Shown: positions 24,803 to 33,144, counted from the first letter of the stretch. The stretch is 64,000 nucleotides of DNA from Vibrio xiamenensis (GCF_900100015.1 NZ_FNDD01000007.1:1-64000), one strand, 5' to 3'. Made by a program: numbers and translations. The notes: generated by a model from the letters alone, not told the origin.

Positions 24803-25462
24803 TCACACAATCTCTTTGAGTAATAGGTCTAATTTCATAACATCACCACTGAAGGAAGGCTTTACATCAATCACATTATTGGAATGTCTTGCTAAGATCT
24901 TATCTGAAAGTGTTGATAATTTATTATTGGCATACAAATTTGGATAATATTTACTATATTTATTAATGACATTTTTATTAATAACAAGTCTATACATTGA
25001 ATATAATTCGTTTTTTATTACAAACAAATCAAAGTGATTGCTGCTCTCTTTATTTGCTATATATCCCTTTGGTAGATGCATTAAAAAAGATTGTCCTACA
25101 CTTTTAGTTAACGTACCAATTTGAACGTTAGAATTGAGATTACTCTTGGTATCTTTGTTACAAACATATGACTCTGATGAGCAAATAATAATTTCAACAT
25201 CATCGAGCCCACTCCTTCCTAACTCAATATTTAAGCTTATAGGTATTACTAATTCATCAGTGTCATGGACAGTAGATTGTCTATGACTAATAAATCGACG
25301 TAATCTTGAAATTAATCCATTCTCATCTCTAATAAATTTGAGATCGACTATCTGTTTTTCATCTTCATAACTTGTATGATTATAAATTGGTATTGCTAGA
25401 ATTTTTGACGACGAAAGCATACAACCACTAACACCAATAAGTAAAAAGTTTCTTCTTTTCAT
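24803..25462 (-). CDS. Putative lipoprotein, first gene of the YD-repeat operon
   Basis: Exported protein of 219 residues starting MKRRNFLLIGVSGCMLSSSK. VSGC fits a lipobox (Cys14), and the early Arg-Arg resembles a Tat or lipoprotein signal. The mature part is mixed alpha/beta with paired Cys (IICSSESYVC) and no recognised domain. GAGGAAT precedes the ATG. The next gene starts eight bases after its stop. It may anchor or chaperone the secreted YD protein at the cell surface (inference). Confidence 0.6.
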   Translation of the reverse strand: MKRRNFLLIGVSGCMLSSSKILAIPIYNHTSYEDEKQIVDLKFIRDENGLISRLRRFISHRQSTVHDTDELVIPISLNIELGRSGLDDVEIIICSSESYVCNKDTKSNLNSNVQIGTLTKSVGQSFLMHLPKGYIANKESSNHFDLFVIKNELYSMYRLVINKNVINKYSKYYPNLYANNKLSTLSDKILARHSNNVIDVKPSFSGDVMKLDLLLKEIV

Positions 25463-26000
25463 ATTATTCCTCAAATATATAAATGTATTACGAACATTAC
25501 TTATTAACAATCTCATTCACATAACATACTAATCCGTAGAAATTACAGTAGAAGATAGAAATACCACATAACATCAAACTGATAATAGAAGTAAGCCGAA
25601 GGATTTACTGTTGCCTATTTACCATTAATATCGCAGCCAATTGAAGTAAAAATTGTGGCATAGGTAATAAGAAGGCAACTTTATTAATCTAATTTCGTCT
25701 TTCATATGTGTTACCTGCCTTACTTCAATTGACCGCATGAATAACGTGGTCGAATTATTCATCCATAATCTCTACATCACCAAGAAAACCTTGATCATTT
25801 TGATCAAAGGAGAAACCCAAAATTTTGTTTACGTGGGCTCAGTTAGCACTAGTTCAACAGGACAATTCCTTGTGCCTCCCCGCCCCCATAATGAACGAGA
25901 ACTAATCTCAGCATAAAAGGCACTCAATATGTGTTTTAACCAATATATCAATCGGAAAAAATACTACCCCCTTACTTTTTAGTTTGATACCAGCATGAAA
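25463..26000. other. AT-rich non-coding stretch with nested inverted repeats
   Basis: No convincing gene. The left part holds the presumed promoter of the lipoprotein operon. The centre (about 25608-25731) has nested inverted repeats described separately. TTGATCA-TTT-TGATCAA at 25791-25807 is a palindrome, but its spacing is wrong for FNR. The rest to 26000 shows nothing recognisable. Confidence 0.5.
25638..25731. repeat. Long imperfect inverted repeat
   Basis: CAATTGAAGTAA (25638-25649) pairs perfectly with TTACTTCAATTG (25720-25731). Inside, GGCATAGGTAA (25657-25667) pairs imperfectly with TTACCTGCC (25711-25719). The nested arms with unpaired bases resemble a single-strand folding recombination site or a structured RNA. 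The integron attC core GTTRRRY/RYYYAAC is not present. Confidence 0.55.
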
Positions 26001-26040
26001 TTGACACGAAATGATAATATGTATGATAACCATTATCAAT
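26001..26040 (+). promoter_or_regulatory. Strong promoter with overlapping Fur-like box, facing the ferredoxin gene
   Basis: TTGACA (26001-26006), a 17-base spacer and TGATAA (26024-26029) form a near-consensus sigma70 promoter. The -10 is part of the palindrome TGATAA-CCA-TTATCA, close to the Fur operator. Transcription would run right through a leader of about 240 bases to the ferredoxin gene, in which no gene is evident. Confidence 0.6.
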
Positions 26041-26208
26041 AAGATCGTGAAGTTTAATTCATATATGACATATAGGGCACTAGGCAAGTCTTGTTGAGTA
26101 CAAATGCATAACTAAGAACAAATCCATAAATGTCGCTGAGTACATACGACTTACCGAGGTATAAAACACACAACATATCAATATTACAGATACCCCCAAC
26201 AAAAGCCA

Positions 26209-26237
26209 TTGATTATAATTATCATTTGTATTATTGT
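26209..26237 (+). promoter_or_regulatory. Second promoter-like site with Fur-box similarity near the ferredoxin gene
   Basis: TTGATT, 17 bases, TATTGT, about 40 bases before the ferredoxin start. The overlapping TGATTATAATTATCA resembles a Fur operator (GATAATGATAATCATTATC) on the minus strand. Weaker than the upstream promoter. Confidence 0.4.
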
Positions 26238-26275
26238 TAATAATTACAATTTGAAACATTTGGAGATAGTTCATT

Positions 26276-26566
26276 ATGCCTGTTGTGAAATTGATAACAC
26301 CTAGTGGTGATAGAACAATATGTGTCGAGAGCGACGTATATATTTTGGATGCTGCTGAAGAATGGGGAGTTGACTTGCCATACTCTTGTCGAGCAGGTTC
26401 ATGTAGTACTTGCGTCGCTAAGCTTATGTCCGGCGACGTTGATCAAAGTGACCAATCTTATTTGGATGATGACCAACTTGAAGAAGACTACGTTTTGTTG
26501 TGTTGTACATACGCAAATTCTGACGCAATATTCCAAACCAACAAAGAGGATGAGCTATTATCTTAA
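26276..26566 (+). CDS. Plant/cyanobacterial-type [2Fe-2S] ferredoxin
   Basis: Small soluble electron carrier of 96 residues. The cluster ligands are Cys38, Cys43, Cys46 and Cys76 in the chloroplast pattern C-x4-C-x2-C-x29-C ([16 protein letters not shown] ... YVLLCC). Segments [17 protein letters not shown] and [12 protein letters not shown] are nearly those of cyanobacterial PetF and unlike the Isc-type ferredoxin of Vibrio. GGAG precedes the ATG by ten bases. It stands alone in the AT-rich element behind Fur-like promoters. The redox partner is unknown; transfer from a cyanobacterium or its phage is possible. Confidence 0.88.
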   Translation: MPVVKLITPSGDRTICVESDVYILDAAEEWGVDLPYSCRAGSCSTCVAKLMSGDVDQSDQSYLDDDQLEEDYVLLCCTYANSDAIFQTNKEDELLS

Positions 26567-27035
26567 ATCGAGGCTTTGTAACGTAAGTGTTATATAGGAA
26601 GCCACAATTATCACGTTAACCATTGTGACGAATTGATACAACAGAGCCTAGATAAATAGTACCTCACTCACGTTTTAGATCAATTTGTTGTGTAAGGGAA
26701 TTTGGCCAGCCGCATGTAGTATGGTTGCGCTACTAGAAGTAACCCGAAAAGTCAAAATGCTCGATGGGTCGAAACTCACTTTTGTTCGAAAGTAAGTTTC
26801 AAACTTTATTGTCAGTCATCGTCACGAGTGAAATGGACTGAACGTCACAAAAAATTGACATACTTAGTCGTTGAACCGGACCCTAGCCTTCACTAGGAAA
26901 AATTACTTCGGTTAACTAGCAAGCAGTTTCGTCAAACATGAAAATACTCGTCTAAAGCCCACTAAGAGCTTTAGACGAGTATTCATAAGATTGAACAACA
27001 CGGCAACAGAGTAATGCCGAACTTATTAGTCTTCT
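26567..27035. other. Gap with decayed sequence and a strong hairpin
   Basis: No intact gene. A short open stretch near 26690-26790 (WPAACSMVALLEVTRKVKML, then LDGSKLTFVRK and a stop) may be a fragment of a lost gene. At 26943-26983, AATACTCGTCTAAAGC and its perfect complement form a 16-bp stem with a nine-base loop; no T-run follows on either strand, so it may be a terminator or a protein-binding or recombination site. Confidence 0.45.
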
Positions 27036-27227
27036 TTATTTTCGACTGTACATTTGTCCTTGCAACCATTCTACAATTTCAGCTTCAACCCAACCAATGC
27101 TTCGGCCGCCTAAGGGGACAGATTTCGGAAAGGCTTTTCCGTCGGCGTAACGATAAATTGAGCTTTTTGATAGCCCAGTCATGCACATGACCTCTTTTAA
27201 GCGGATGATACGAACTGACATCTCCAT
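27036..27227 (-). CDS. AlpA-family excisionase/transcriptional regulator
   Basis: DNA-binding protein of 63 residues with the AlpA/MerR-like helix-turn-helix: RLKEVMCMTGLSKSSIYRYA, then FPKSVPLGGRSIGWVEAEI. AlpA proteins of P4-like elements activate the integrase gene or act in excision. It lies 121 bases downstream of the broken integrase gene on the same strand. AGGAG stands seven bases before the ATG. This protein looks intact, so element gene control may survive although the integrase is interrupted. Confidence 0.85.
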   Translation of the reverse strand: MEMSVRIIRLKEVMCMTGLSKSSIYRYADGKAFPKSVPLGGRSIGWVEAEIVEWLQGQMYSRK

Positions 27228-27348
27228 AATTAAGCTCCTAATAATTTTGCCTTATTTTGTAGCTCTAATATGGCGAATAAAAAAGGCGCTGTTCTCAAAT
27301 AAAGGCGCTATTTTTTCAAGTTCGCATGTCACGCTTACTTTTTACTCT

Positions 27349-28593
27349 CTATAAAACTGAGCTGATCCAAGCTAGCTTCAAAGTTCGATATCCCGTGATA
27401 GACATTGAGCCATAGCTTGCTTTTTCAATTCTACGACTCCACCACTCCATCATCGGACGACGCTGCTCTATATAAGTAGTTCGCTTATAAGCTTTTCGAA
27501 CTAAGTTCTTTTCCGCATGCGACAATGCAGCGTCAACCCAATCACCTTTAAAACCTTGCTCATTTAGTGTTGTTGATGCCAATGAGCGTAATCCATGAGC
27601 AGATGTCCGTCCTTTAAAACCAATCCGACTAAGCGCTTTATTAATCGACTCTGCATCAGTGTGTTTTTTCGGATCACGGATAGAAGGGAAAATATATTCT
27701 CTCGCTCCGCTCACCAATCTCACAGTATCTAGGATTGCTAAACTCTGCTCCGTTAGAGGGATTGCATGTTCTCTTCGGGCTTTCATTCGAGAAGGCGGTA
27801 TTATCCAGAGTTTGTTTTCAAAATCGATTTCGTCCCATCTCGCACCTGCGGCTTCATAAGGCCTTGTCATGGTATGTAGTTGCCACTCGATGAGACATTT
27901 GGTCGTTATCGCCATATTGGCTAGAGCGATAGCTTGCACTAGCTCCGATAGCTCTGCCGGACTTTAGGCGTTCATATTCTCGACTTTTGGCTTTTTGAAC
28001 ACTTCCCGTATTCCGCTAAGGGGATTGTGATGAATGAGACCTGAGTTAACCGCGTAAGTCATCACTTCATTCATCAATTGCGCGGTGCGTTTCACGGTTT
28101 CAAGATGCCCGGCTTCCTCGACAGGCTTTAGGGCGGCAATCGCCATAGGTGCTGTGATCTTAGTGACAGCAAGAGAGCCGATTAGAGGAAATGCGTAAAG
28201 CTCCAGTTTACGCCAGTTACCCTCGGTGGTTTTTGGCGTCAGGCGATTTCTTTTCATCTCCATCCATAAGTTAGCCACCACTTCAAAGGTGTTACTTTGC
28301 TCGCTGGCTAACTTGGCTTTTTGCTCAATCTTTAGCAATTGTGGATCAATACCATCAGCCACAAGCTTACGAAATTCGGTCGCCTTTTGCCTGGCATCGG
28401 CAATCGATACATCCGGATAAGAACCGATACCCATGAATGTGGGCTTTCCGGTCGATACTCTGACATAGCGAAATTCCCATGCCTTAGCGCCACTTTGCCT
28501 AATATAAAGATAGAGATTTCCTCCATCTCCGAGGCGATAAGCCTTATCTCTAGGCTTCGCGTTTTGCACTTCTTTTGCGTTTAGTTTTGCCAT
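27349..28593 (-). pseudogene. P4-type tyrosine integrase interrupted by one in-frame TAA
   Basis: Site-specific recombinase of the P4/DUF4102 family. Residues 1-209 (LNAKEVQNAKPRDKAYRL ... GIREVFKKPKVENMNA) are followed by TAA at 27964-27966. The same frame then continues uninterrupted (SPAELSELVQAIALAN) to the catalytic domain with MTRPYEAAGARW, HGLRSLASTTLNEQG and the Tyr region YKRTTYIEQRRPMMEWW. Restored length is about 413 residues, normal for the family. So the only visible lesion is a nonsense codon, for example Leu TTA to TAA. It lies beside tRNA-Ser, the usual target of such enzymes. Confidence 0.85.
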
Positions 28594-28902
28594 ACCCCCT
28601 CCTTCGGAATCGATATTTAGCCAAACTGTATGATAAAAAAGGCTTGTCCTGCTCCTGCATTTTTATGGTATGCATATCGGCCGTATTGTTATTTTTCAAT
28701 GAGATAAAATCGGGATATTCAACTTGGCAATCCTGCTCCCTCTTGAAATGTATGCCGATTTTAAGACCAAAATGTATGCCGATTTTGTAGTAAGTGTAGA
28801 AGCATACACTTTGGCATACAAAGAAAACTGGGATTGTAAGGGACGGGAGAAACCTCGTGAGACGAAGGTTTAAATGATTTTCAAAGGGTTATAAAACGGA
28901 AA
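28594..28902. repeat. Integrase-promoter region with repeated arm-type motifs
   Basis: AAATGTATGCCGATTTT occurs twice in direct orientation (28746-28762 and 28770-28786, period 24). Related GTATGC(C) motifs occur in inverse orientation at 28802-28807 and 28813-28820, and GGTATGCATATCGG near 28667. Clustered repeats between an integrase and its tRNA target are typical of arm-type integrase or excisionase sites. No gene is seen in this stretch. Confidence 0.6.
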
Positions 28903-28928
28903 AAGCCTCTAGAAACTTCTAGAGGCTT
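28903..28928 (-). terminator. Terminator of tRNA-Ser
   Basis: AAGCCTCTAG (28903-28912) and CTAGAGGCTT (28919-28928) form a 10-bp stem. On the minus strand it is followed by TTTTTCC, five bases after the CCA end of the tRNA, so it terminates the tRNA transcript. Confidence 0.85.
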
Positions 28929-28933
28929 GAATT

Positions 28934-29021
28934 TGGCGGTGAGTGAGAGATTCGAACTCTCGATACGTTGCCGTATACACACTTTCCAGGCGTGCTCCTT
29001 CAGCCACTCGGACAACTCACC
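28934..29021 (-). tRNA. tRNA-Ser (anticodon GGA)
   Basis: An 88-base class II tRNA. The acceptor stem pairs GGTGAGT with ACTCACC, then discriminator G and encoded CCA. The D-arm has CCGAGTGGCTGAAGG, the anticodon loop reads CTGGAAA, a long variable arm follows, and the T-arm contains GTTCGAATC. The integrase lies on the 3' side, making this the probable integration target of the AT-rich element. I did not find a second copy of its 3' end in the window. Confidence 0.95.
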
Positions 29022-29164
29022 GTATTTTGATTGGGTTGGCTTGTGAACCAACGAGGCGCTAATTTAATGATTCTACGCACTTAGGTCAAGTGGAAAACCG
29101 AAAAAAGCCCTGCCTTTCACGCCGTTTGGCTAATATTTAGCAAAAACGCTTCGATAGTAAACGT

Positions 29165-29614
29165 TTAGACCTGAGAGTAGTAGCCTGGCACTCGAAACCA
29201 GCGGCGGCAGGTATCGAGAAAATAACCGTACAATACGCCCATACCGCAAGAGATGATCGCGTTACTGGTGACAGCGGTGACTATCTGATCAGTCGAGGCG
29301 CCAACGCTATACAAAATTCCTGCATAAACTGGCGATTGAAACAGCACATATGCGGCCAAATCGGCGACGTTTTTCATCAAGCTACCAGTTGAAAAACGGC
29401 GTGCTTGCTTAAGCATAAAGTCGCGAAACAGTCCGTATGGCCAAGCAATGGCAATATTGACCGGGATCGACAGCGTTCGTGAAGCCAGAGATTGCTGGAA
29501 GCTCATTCCAGAGATAAAAATTTCAATTAACATGCCTGATAGAAAACAAAACACAACCATGGCAAAGGTGTCGGCAGCAGCATGCCGAATGCAGAAAGGT
29601 CCGCGTGGCTTCAT
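29165..29614 (-). CDS. alaE: L-alanine exporter AlaE
   Basis: Inner-membrane exporter that prevents toxic build-up of L-alanine, 149 residues with four helices, the family's usual size. Characteristic segments are [35 protein letters not shown] and [22 protein letters not shown] precedes the ATG. It is a single gene in the core chromosome to the right of tRNA-Ser. Confidence 0.9.
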   Translation of the reverse strand: MKPRGPFCIRHAAADTFAMVVFCFLSGMLIEIFISGMSFQQSLASRTLSIPVNIAIAWPYGLFRDFMLKQARRFSTGSLMKNVADLAAYVLFQSPVYAGILYSVGASTDQIVTAVTSNAIISCGMGVLYGYFLDTCRRWFRVPGYYSQV

Positions 29615-29839
29615 TTATCTCGTTCCAAAAAACAAATAACCAGTACATTCTTTATATAAAGTGAATGTCTCTAGAATATCTTTGATAGTGCAGAATATGG
29701 CGCCATTTGAACACGAAATAAGTAGAATTACTCACCATTTTAAAAACAAAGATAGAAATAGATAACTAGATTTGAAGAGGAAAGTAGTTTGAATCACCAG
29801 AAAAAATGCTTTAGCTCATTTTTTATCCAAGGCGGTAAA

Positions 29840-29965
29840 TATACCCAAGTTCTTGGAGTTGCAGGTAGGCGGCAAGTAACTTAGCCCCCATGAGCATAGA
29901 TAACTCTGTGATTTGGGTGAACGAACATAGCCAACACCGCTGCAGCTTCAAGTAAGACGGGTGTA
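29840..29965. repeat. ERIC-like intergenic repeat
   Basis: A 126-base element with inverted ends TATACCC and GGGTGTA. The inside includes GTTGCAGGTAGGCGGCAAGT, ATGAGCATAGATAACT and GGGTGAACGAACATAGCC, the pattern of ERIC-type repeats in Vibrio. Length matches the 127-base ERIC unit. It lies in the 358-base gap (29615-29972) between alaE and the sensor kinase; the rest of that gap holds nothing clear apart from the alaE promoter region. Confidence 0.8.
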
Positions 29966-29972
29966 AACTGAA

Positions 29973-32408
29973 TTAATCGCAATAAGGTTTAAGGCTTAGA
30001 GTCAGAGATTCAAGTTGCTGCGCGGTTGGGTATTGGCCATTTTGAAGGGTTTCAAGCATAGATTCGACTTGCTGATGAAACAGTTCATCTTGCTGATCAA
30101 CAAGCGGTTTTAGCTCATCGAGCAGATGATTCATGCTCTCTGTATCTTGCTCTTCATACGCGATGTATAAACGTACCAGATATTGCTCTAAATTGTGCTC
30201 AAGAGGCTTAGCCATGAGTTCTGGCTTAAACTGATACAGCTTGGCTTGCTGCTGAAATAAAGCCTCACCTAACTGGTTGTCCGAGAGCGGTTTAGGAACC
30301 AGTTCATCAATTCCCGCATCAAACATTTTTTGCTTGGCATGTTCAAACATGTCTGCCGTACACCCAAGGATCAGAACGTCTTTGTAAGCGTTATCAAACT
30401 GACGTATTGCTTTGGTGGCTTCAATGCCATCCATCACCGGCATATGATTATCCATAACAACTAAGTCGATGCCTTTCGCGCCTTGCTTGGCATGTTTAAG
30501 CCGCTCAACGGCAATTTTGCCATTTTTCACCCACTGGCAATGAAATCCGCGACTTTCCAAAAAATTTTGCATGATAATAGCGTTGGTACGGTTATCTTCG
30601 ACGATCAAGGCATTTAAACCGTGACCATCGATACTTCTCACCTGCTGAGTTTGTTGTTTATTTGGCGATGCGAGGTCGATTTGCAAAGTGACTGTGAATG
30701 TGGTGCCGCGTTTTAATTCGCTGCGCACCGTCACGTGGCCGTTCATCAGTTCGCTCAACTGTTTGACGATCGATAACCCAAGTCCAGTACCGCCAAATCG
30801 GCGAGTGGTGGATGACTCCGCCTGTTCAAACGGGTTGAAAATGCGCCTGAGCGCACTTTGCGCAATACCAATCCCGGTGTCATACACCGCTATCGTCAAT
30901 TGGCTGTAGTTGCCACGGTTATGCTCTTCAAACAAGACGCCAATTTTGCCTGAGAAGGTAAACTTAACCGCGTTGTTGAGCAGGTTGAACAGGACTTGGC
31001 GAATTCGAGCTTTATCACCGGCATACCATCGTTGCTCAGGAATAGTTGAGTGAACATCGAACTCAAGCCCTTTGTCGTGACAAAGCGGGCGATAAACATT
31101 ATTGATGCTATCGAGCAGTGCTTTAAACGGAAATGGCGCGTATTCAATCGTCATCTTACCCTGCTCAATCTTGGAGAAATCCAAAATCTCATTCAGCAAC
31201 GTCATCATGTGATCGCCCGATTCATACAAGGTTTTAAGGTGTTGTTGTTGGTCTGGCCTCAGCCCTGATTTAAACAGGATTTGCGCTGTGCCCAATATAC
31301 CATTCATTGGCGTGCGTATTTCATGAGATAAACGAGCCAAGAACTCGCTTTTGACGTTGGTTGACGCCTGAGCTTTGATTTTCTCGACTTCCAAGTATTT
31401 AGTCTTTTTATTAAAGCTATCAATCAGTTGCTGGATTTCATCATTACCGTGATAACCAATATCGATAATGCCGCCTTCTACCGATTCCTCTGCTTGACGC
31501 GCGATTTGAGTGATCGGGGTAATCAAGCGGCGGCTTATCCAGTAATACCCACCGATAATGCACAGCAACATTGCCGGAATCACACTCACTTCAACTTTGG
31601 AGACCAAGTTCAACATCTGCATTTCAAGCGGATCAGAGGCACTTACCACATAAATCGTCCAGCCGTTACTGGGGAATTGATAACTGCTGACGTAGGCATC
31701 TTTATTCAAATAAAAATTATGTTCGGTAATGACATCGCCATAACCGTCTTTCAATAGCACGCCTAGATGATACTCGATTGCGGTTTGTTGGATGTACTCA
31801 ACTAAGTCATTTAGAGAAATATCGACGGTCGCAACGCCGGAAAATTGCTTGTTGTGGTAATACGGCATCGACAGCGTAATCATTTGTACGCTGGTAAACG
31901 AATCAATATAAACCGAAGACCAAGAAGTCGTATTTGGCGCCGCCCCAGTCACAGAGCGATACCAAGATTCTTTCTCATAACCACCTGAGGCGGGGTTATC
32001 CCAAGAATAAATGCGGTCAACCAGGTTATCGTCACGGCGATTGAAAAACAGGCTTTTGTACGCCACGTGTTGATCGACAGAATAAGGTTCTGGCCACAAT
32101 CCCCCGCTCACGGCGACGCCGCGAGTAGAGGCAAATAGAAGCGATAACGCCCTAATTTGATGAGTTCGGTCTTGGGTCGCTTGACCAATACTGGTAATGC
32201 TACCGAGAAGCACATGCGCTTGATTCATCGGTGATTCAATTTGATTCGCAAGGAGATCGGTTCGAAGGTCAAGGTGACTTTCTATTTCTTCACGAATTAA
32301 AGGCTCGATGACGCGATAGCTCACCGTCCCTACAATCGTAATAAGGATAATCAAGTAAATGGCCAGTGCGTAAACACTTTTGTGCTTTAACGATGTTGGT
32401 CGGCCCAT
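29973..32408 (-). CDS. Hybrid sensor histidine kinase with periplasmic dCache-like domain
   Basis: Two-component sensor of 811 residues. One N-terminal helix, a periplasmic dCache-like domain (roughly 40-265; SWYRSVTGAAPNTTSWSSVY), a second helix, HAMP, a HisKA domain with LARLSHEIRTPMNG (His362), an ATPase domain with N box NLLNNAVKF and TGLGLSIV, then a receiver with Asp653 in VVMDNHMPVMDG. The last 110 residues are helical without an obvious phosphotransfer histidine. The ATG is chosen because AGAGG lies just upstream; a TTG seven codons earlier is open. No response regulator is adjacent. The ligand is unknown; amino acids are common for this fold. Confidence 0.85.
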   Translation of the reverse strand: MGRPTSLKHKSVYALAIYLIILITIVGTVSYRVIEPLIREEIESHLDLRTDLLANQIESPMNQAHVLLGSITSIGQATQDRTHQIRALSLLFASTRGVAVSGGLWPEPYSVDQHVAYKSLFFNRRDDNLVDRIYSWDNPASGGYEKESWYRSVTGAAPNTTSWSSVYIDSFTSVQMITLSMPYYHNKQFSGVATVDISLNDLVEYIQQTAIEYHLGVLLKDGYGDVITEHNFYLNKDAYVSSYQFPSNGWTIYVVSASDPLEMQMLNLVSKVEVSVIPAMLLCIIGGYYWISRRLITPITQIARQAEESVEGGIIDIGYHGNDEIQQLIDSFNKKTKYLEVEKIKAQASTNVKSEFLARLSHEIRTPMNGILGTAQILFKSGLRPDQQQHLKTLYESGDHMMTLLNEILDFSKIEQGKMTIEYAPFPFKALLDSINNVYRPLCHDKGLEFDVHSTIPEQRWYAGDKARIRQVLFNLLNNAVKFTFSGKIGVLFEEHNRGNYSQLTIAVYDTGIGIAQSALRRIFNPFEQAESSTTRRFGGTGLGLSIVKQLSELMNGHVTVRSELKRGTTFTVTLQIDLASPNKQQTQQVRSIDGHGLNALIVEDNRTNAIIMQNFLESRGFHCQWVKNGKIAVERLKHAKQGAKGIDLVVMDNHMPVMDGIEATKAIRQFDNAYKDVLILGCTADMFEHAKQKMFDAGIDELVPKPLSDNQLGEALFQQQAKLYQFKPELMAKPLEHNLEQYLVRLYIAYEEQDTESMNHLLDELKPLVDQQDELFHQQVESMLETLQNGQYPTAQQLESLTLSLKPYCD

Positions 32409-32546
32409 GCCACCTCTCACTCCATTCAACCAAATAAGTATAGACGCTTAGGTCAAAGTAATTAGATATCACAAGTGCGCGTTTTTACCTTGGTTAGCTT
32501 TGTGTTCGAGGTCATGACTGATAAGATTGCAGGATTGAAAAATTGA

Positions 32547-33128
32547 ATGGCATTAATTTTGACTTTACAAGAAATCCTAGCCCAACCTGAACTTGAGGAT
32601 AAATTGCTCAATCAGGCAAAAACGCAAGGCTTCATTGCTGCAATGGCGGCCGCGCCTTTCCCACTCACACCGCACGAATGGTTACCGTTTTTATGGGGCG
32701 GTGAAGAAGTTGCGCCTTTTACTGACGGTGAACAGCTAGAAAGCTATATCGAAGCGGTTATTCAGATGTGGAATGCTTACCGCCCTGCGCTGCTCGACAA
32801 TACTTGGCAATGGCCGGTTGAGTGCCAATTGGACGATGCAGATATCGTCACCGATGCGACTCGCGACTTTTGTGAAGGAGTATTGCAAGGTTGGCAATTA
32901 GCGCGCGATGACTGGGAAACCGTGATGCCAGAAGACAGCCAAGATAACGCCCTACTTGGCGGCGTGCTGTTGTCTGTGAGCATGCTTTACGACCCGGAAA
33001 CCTCGATTGCAACGCTCGCAGAACAAGGCATGCAAGGTTTAGAACAGTTTGAAGAGATCTTCAACGCGATTCCAACCATGCTTTGCGGCCTCACCATGCG
33101 TGGTCATCAGCTCGCTGAGCAAGAATAA
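32547..33128 (+). CDS. YecA/UPF0149-family protein
   Basis: Cytosolic protein of 193 residues. Segments LTPHEWLPFLWGGEEVAPF and FCEGVLQGWQLARDDWE match YecA, but the C-terminal SEC-C zinc motif of E. coli YecA is missing, so this is a shorter family form. AGGATTG precedes the ATG. It is a single gene between the sensor kinase and a terminator. The function of the family is not settled. Confidence 0.78.
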   Translation: MALILTLQEILAQPELEDKLLNQAKTQGFIAAMAAAPFPLTPHEWLPFLWGGEEVAPFTDGEQLESYIEAVIQMWNAYRPALLDNTWQWPVECQLDDADIVTDATRDFCEGVLQGWQLARDDWETVMPEDSQDNALLGGVLLSVSMLYDPETSIATLAEQGMQGLEQFEEIFNAIPTMLCGLTMRGHQLAEQE

Positions 33129-33144
33129 ACATTTGCGATAGACG

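Noticed and set aside
25638..25731. Integron attC site
   Set aside because: The folded shape is similar, but the core sequences GTTRRRY and RYYYAAC are missing and no integron cassette or integrase is present.
25791..25807. FNR box (TTGATCA-TTT-TGATCAA)
   Set aside because: The distance between TTGAT and ATCAA is seven bases, not four.
26080..26274. 64-residue hydrophobic reading frame on the minus strand
   Set aside because: It overlaps the ferredoxin promoter region, has no clear ribosome site and is low-complexity AT-rich sequence.
26030..26275. RyhB-type small RNA after the Fur-like promoter
   Set aside because: The conserved RyhB core is not present; only the promoter supports a transcript.
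21900..28933. Intact prophage
   Set aside because: No capsid, tail, terminase or replication genes are seen; only integrase and AlpA-type genes.
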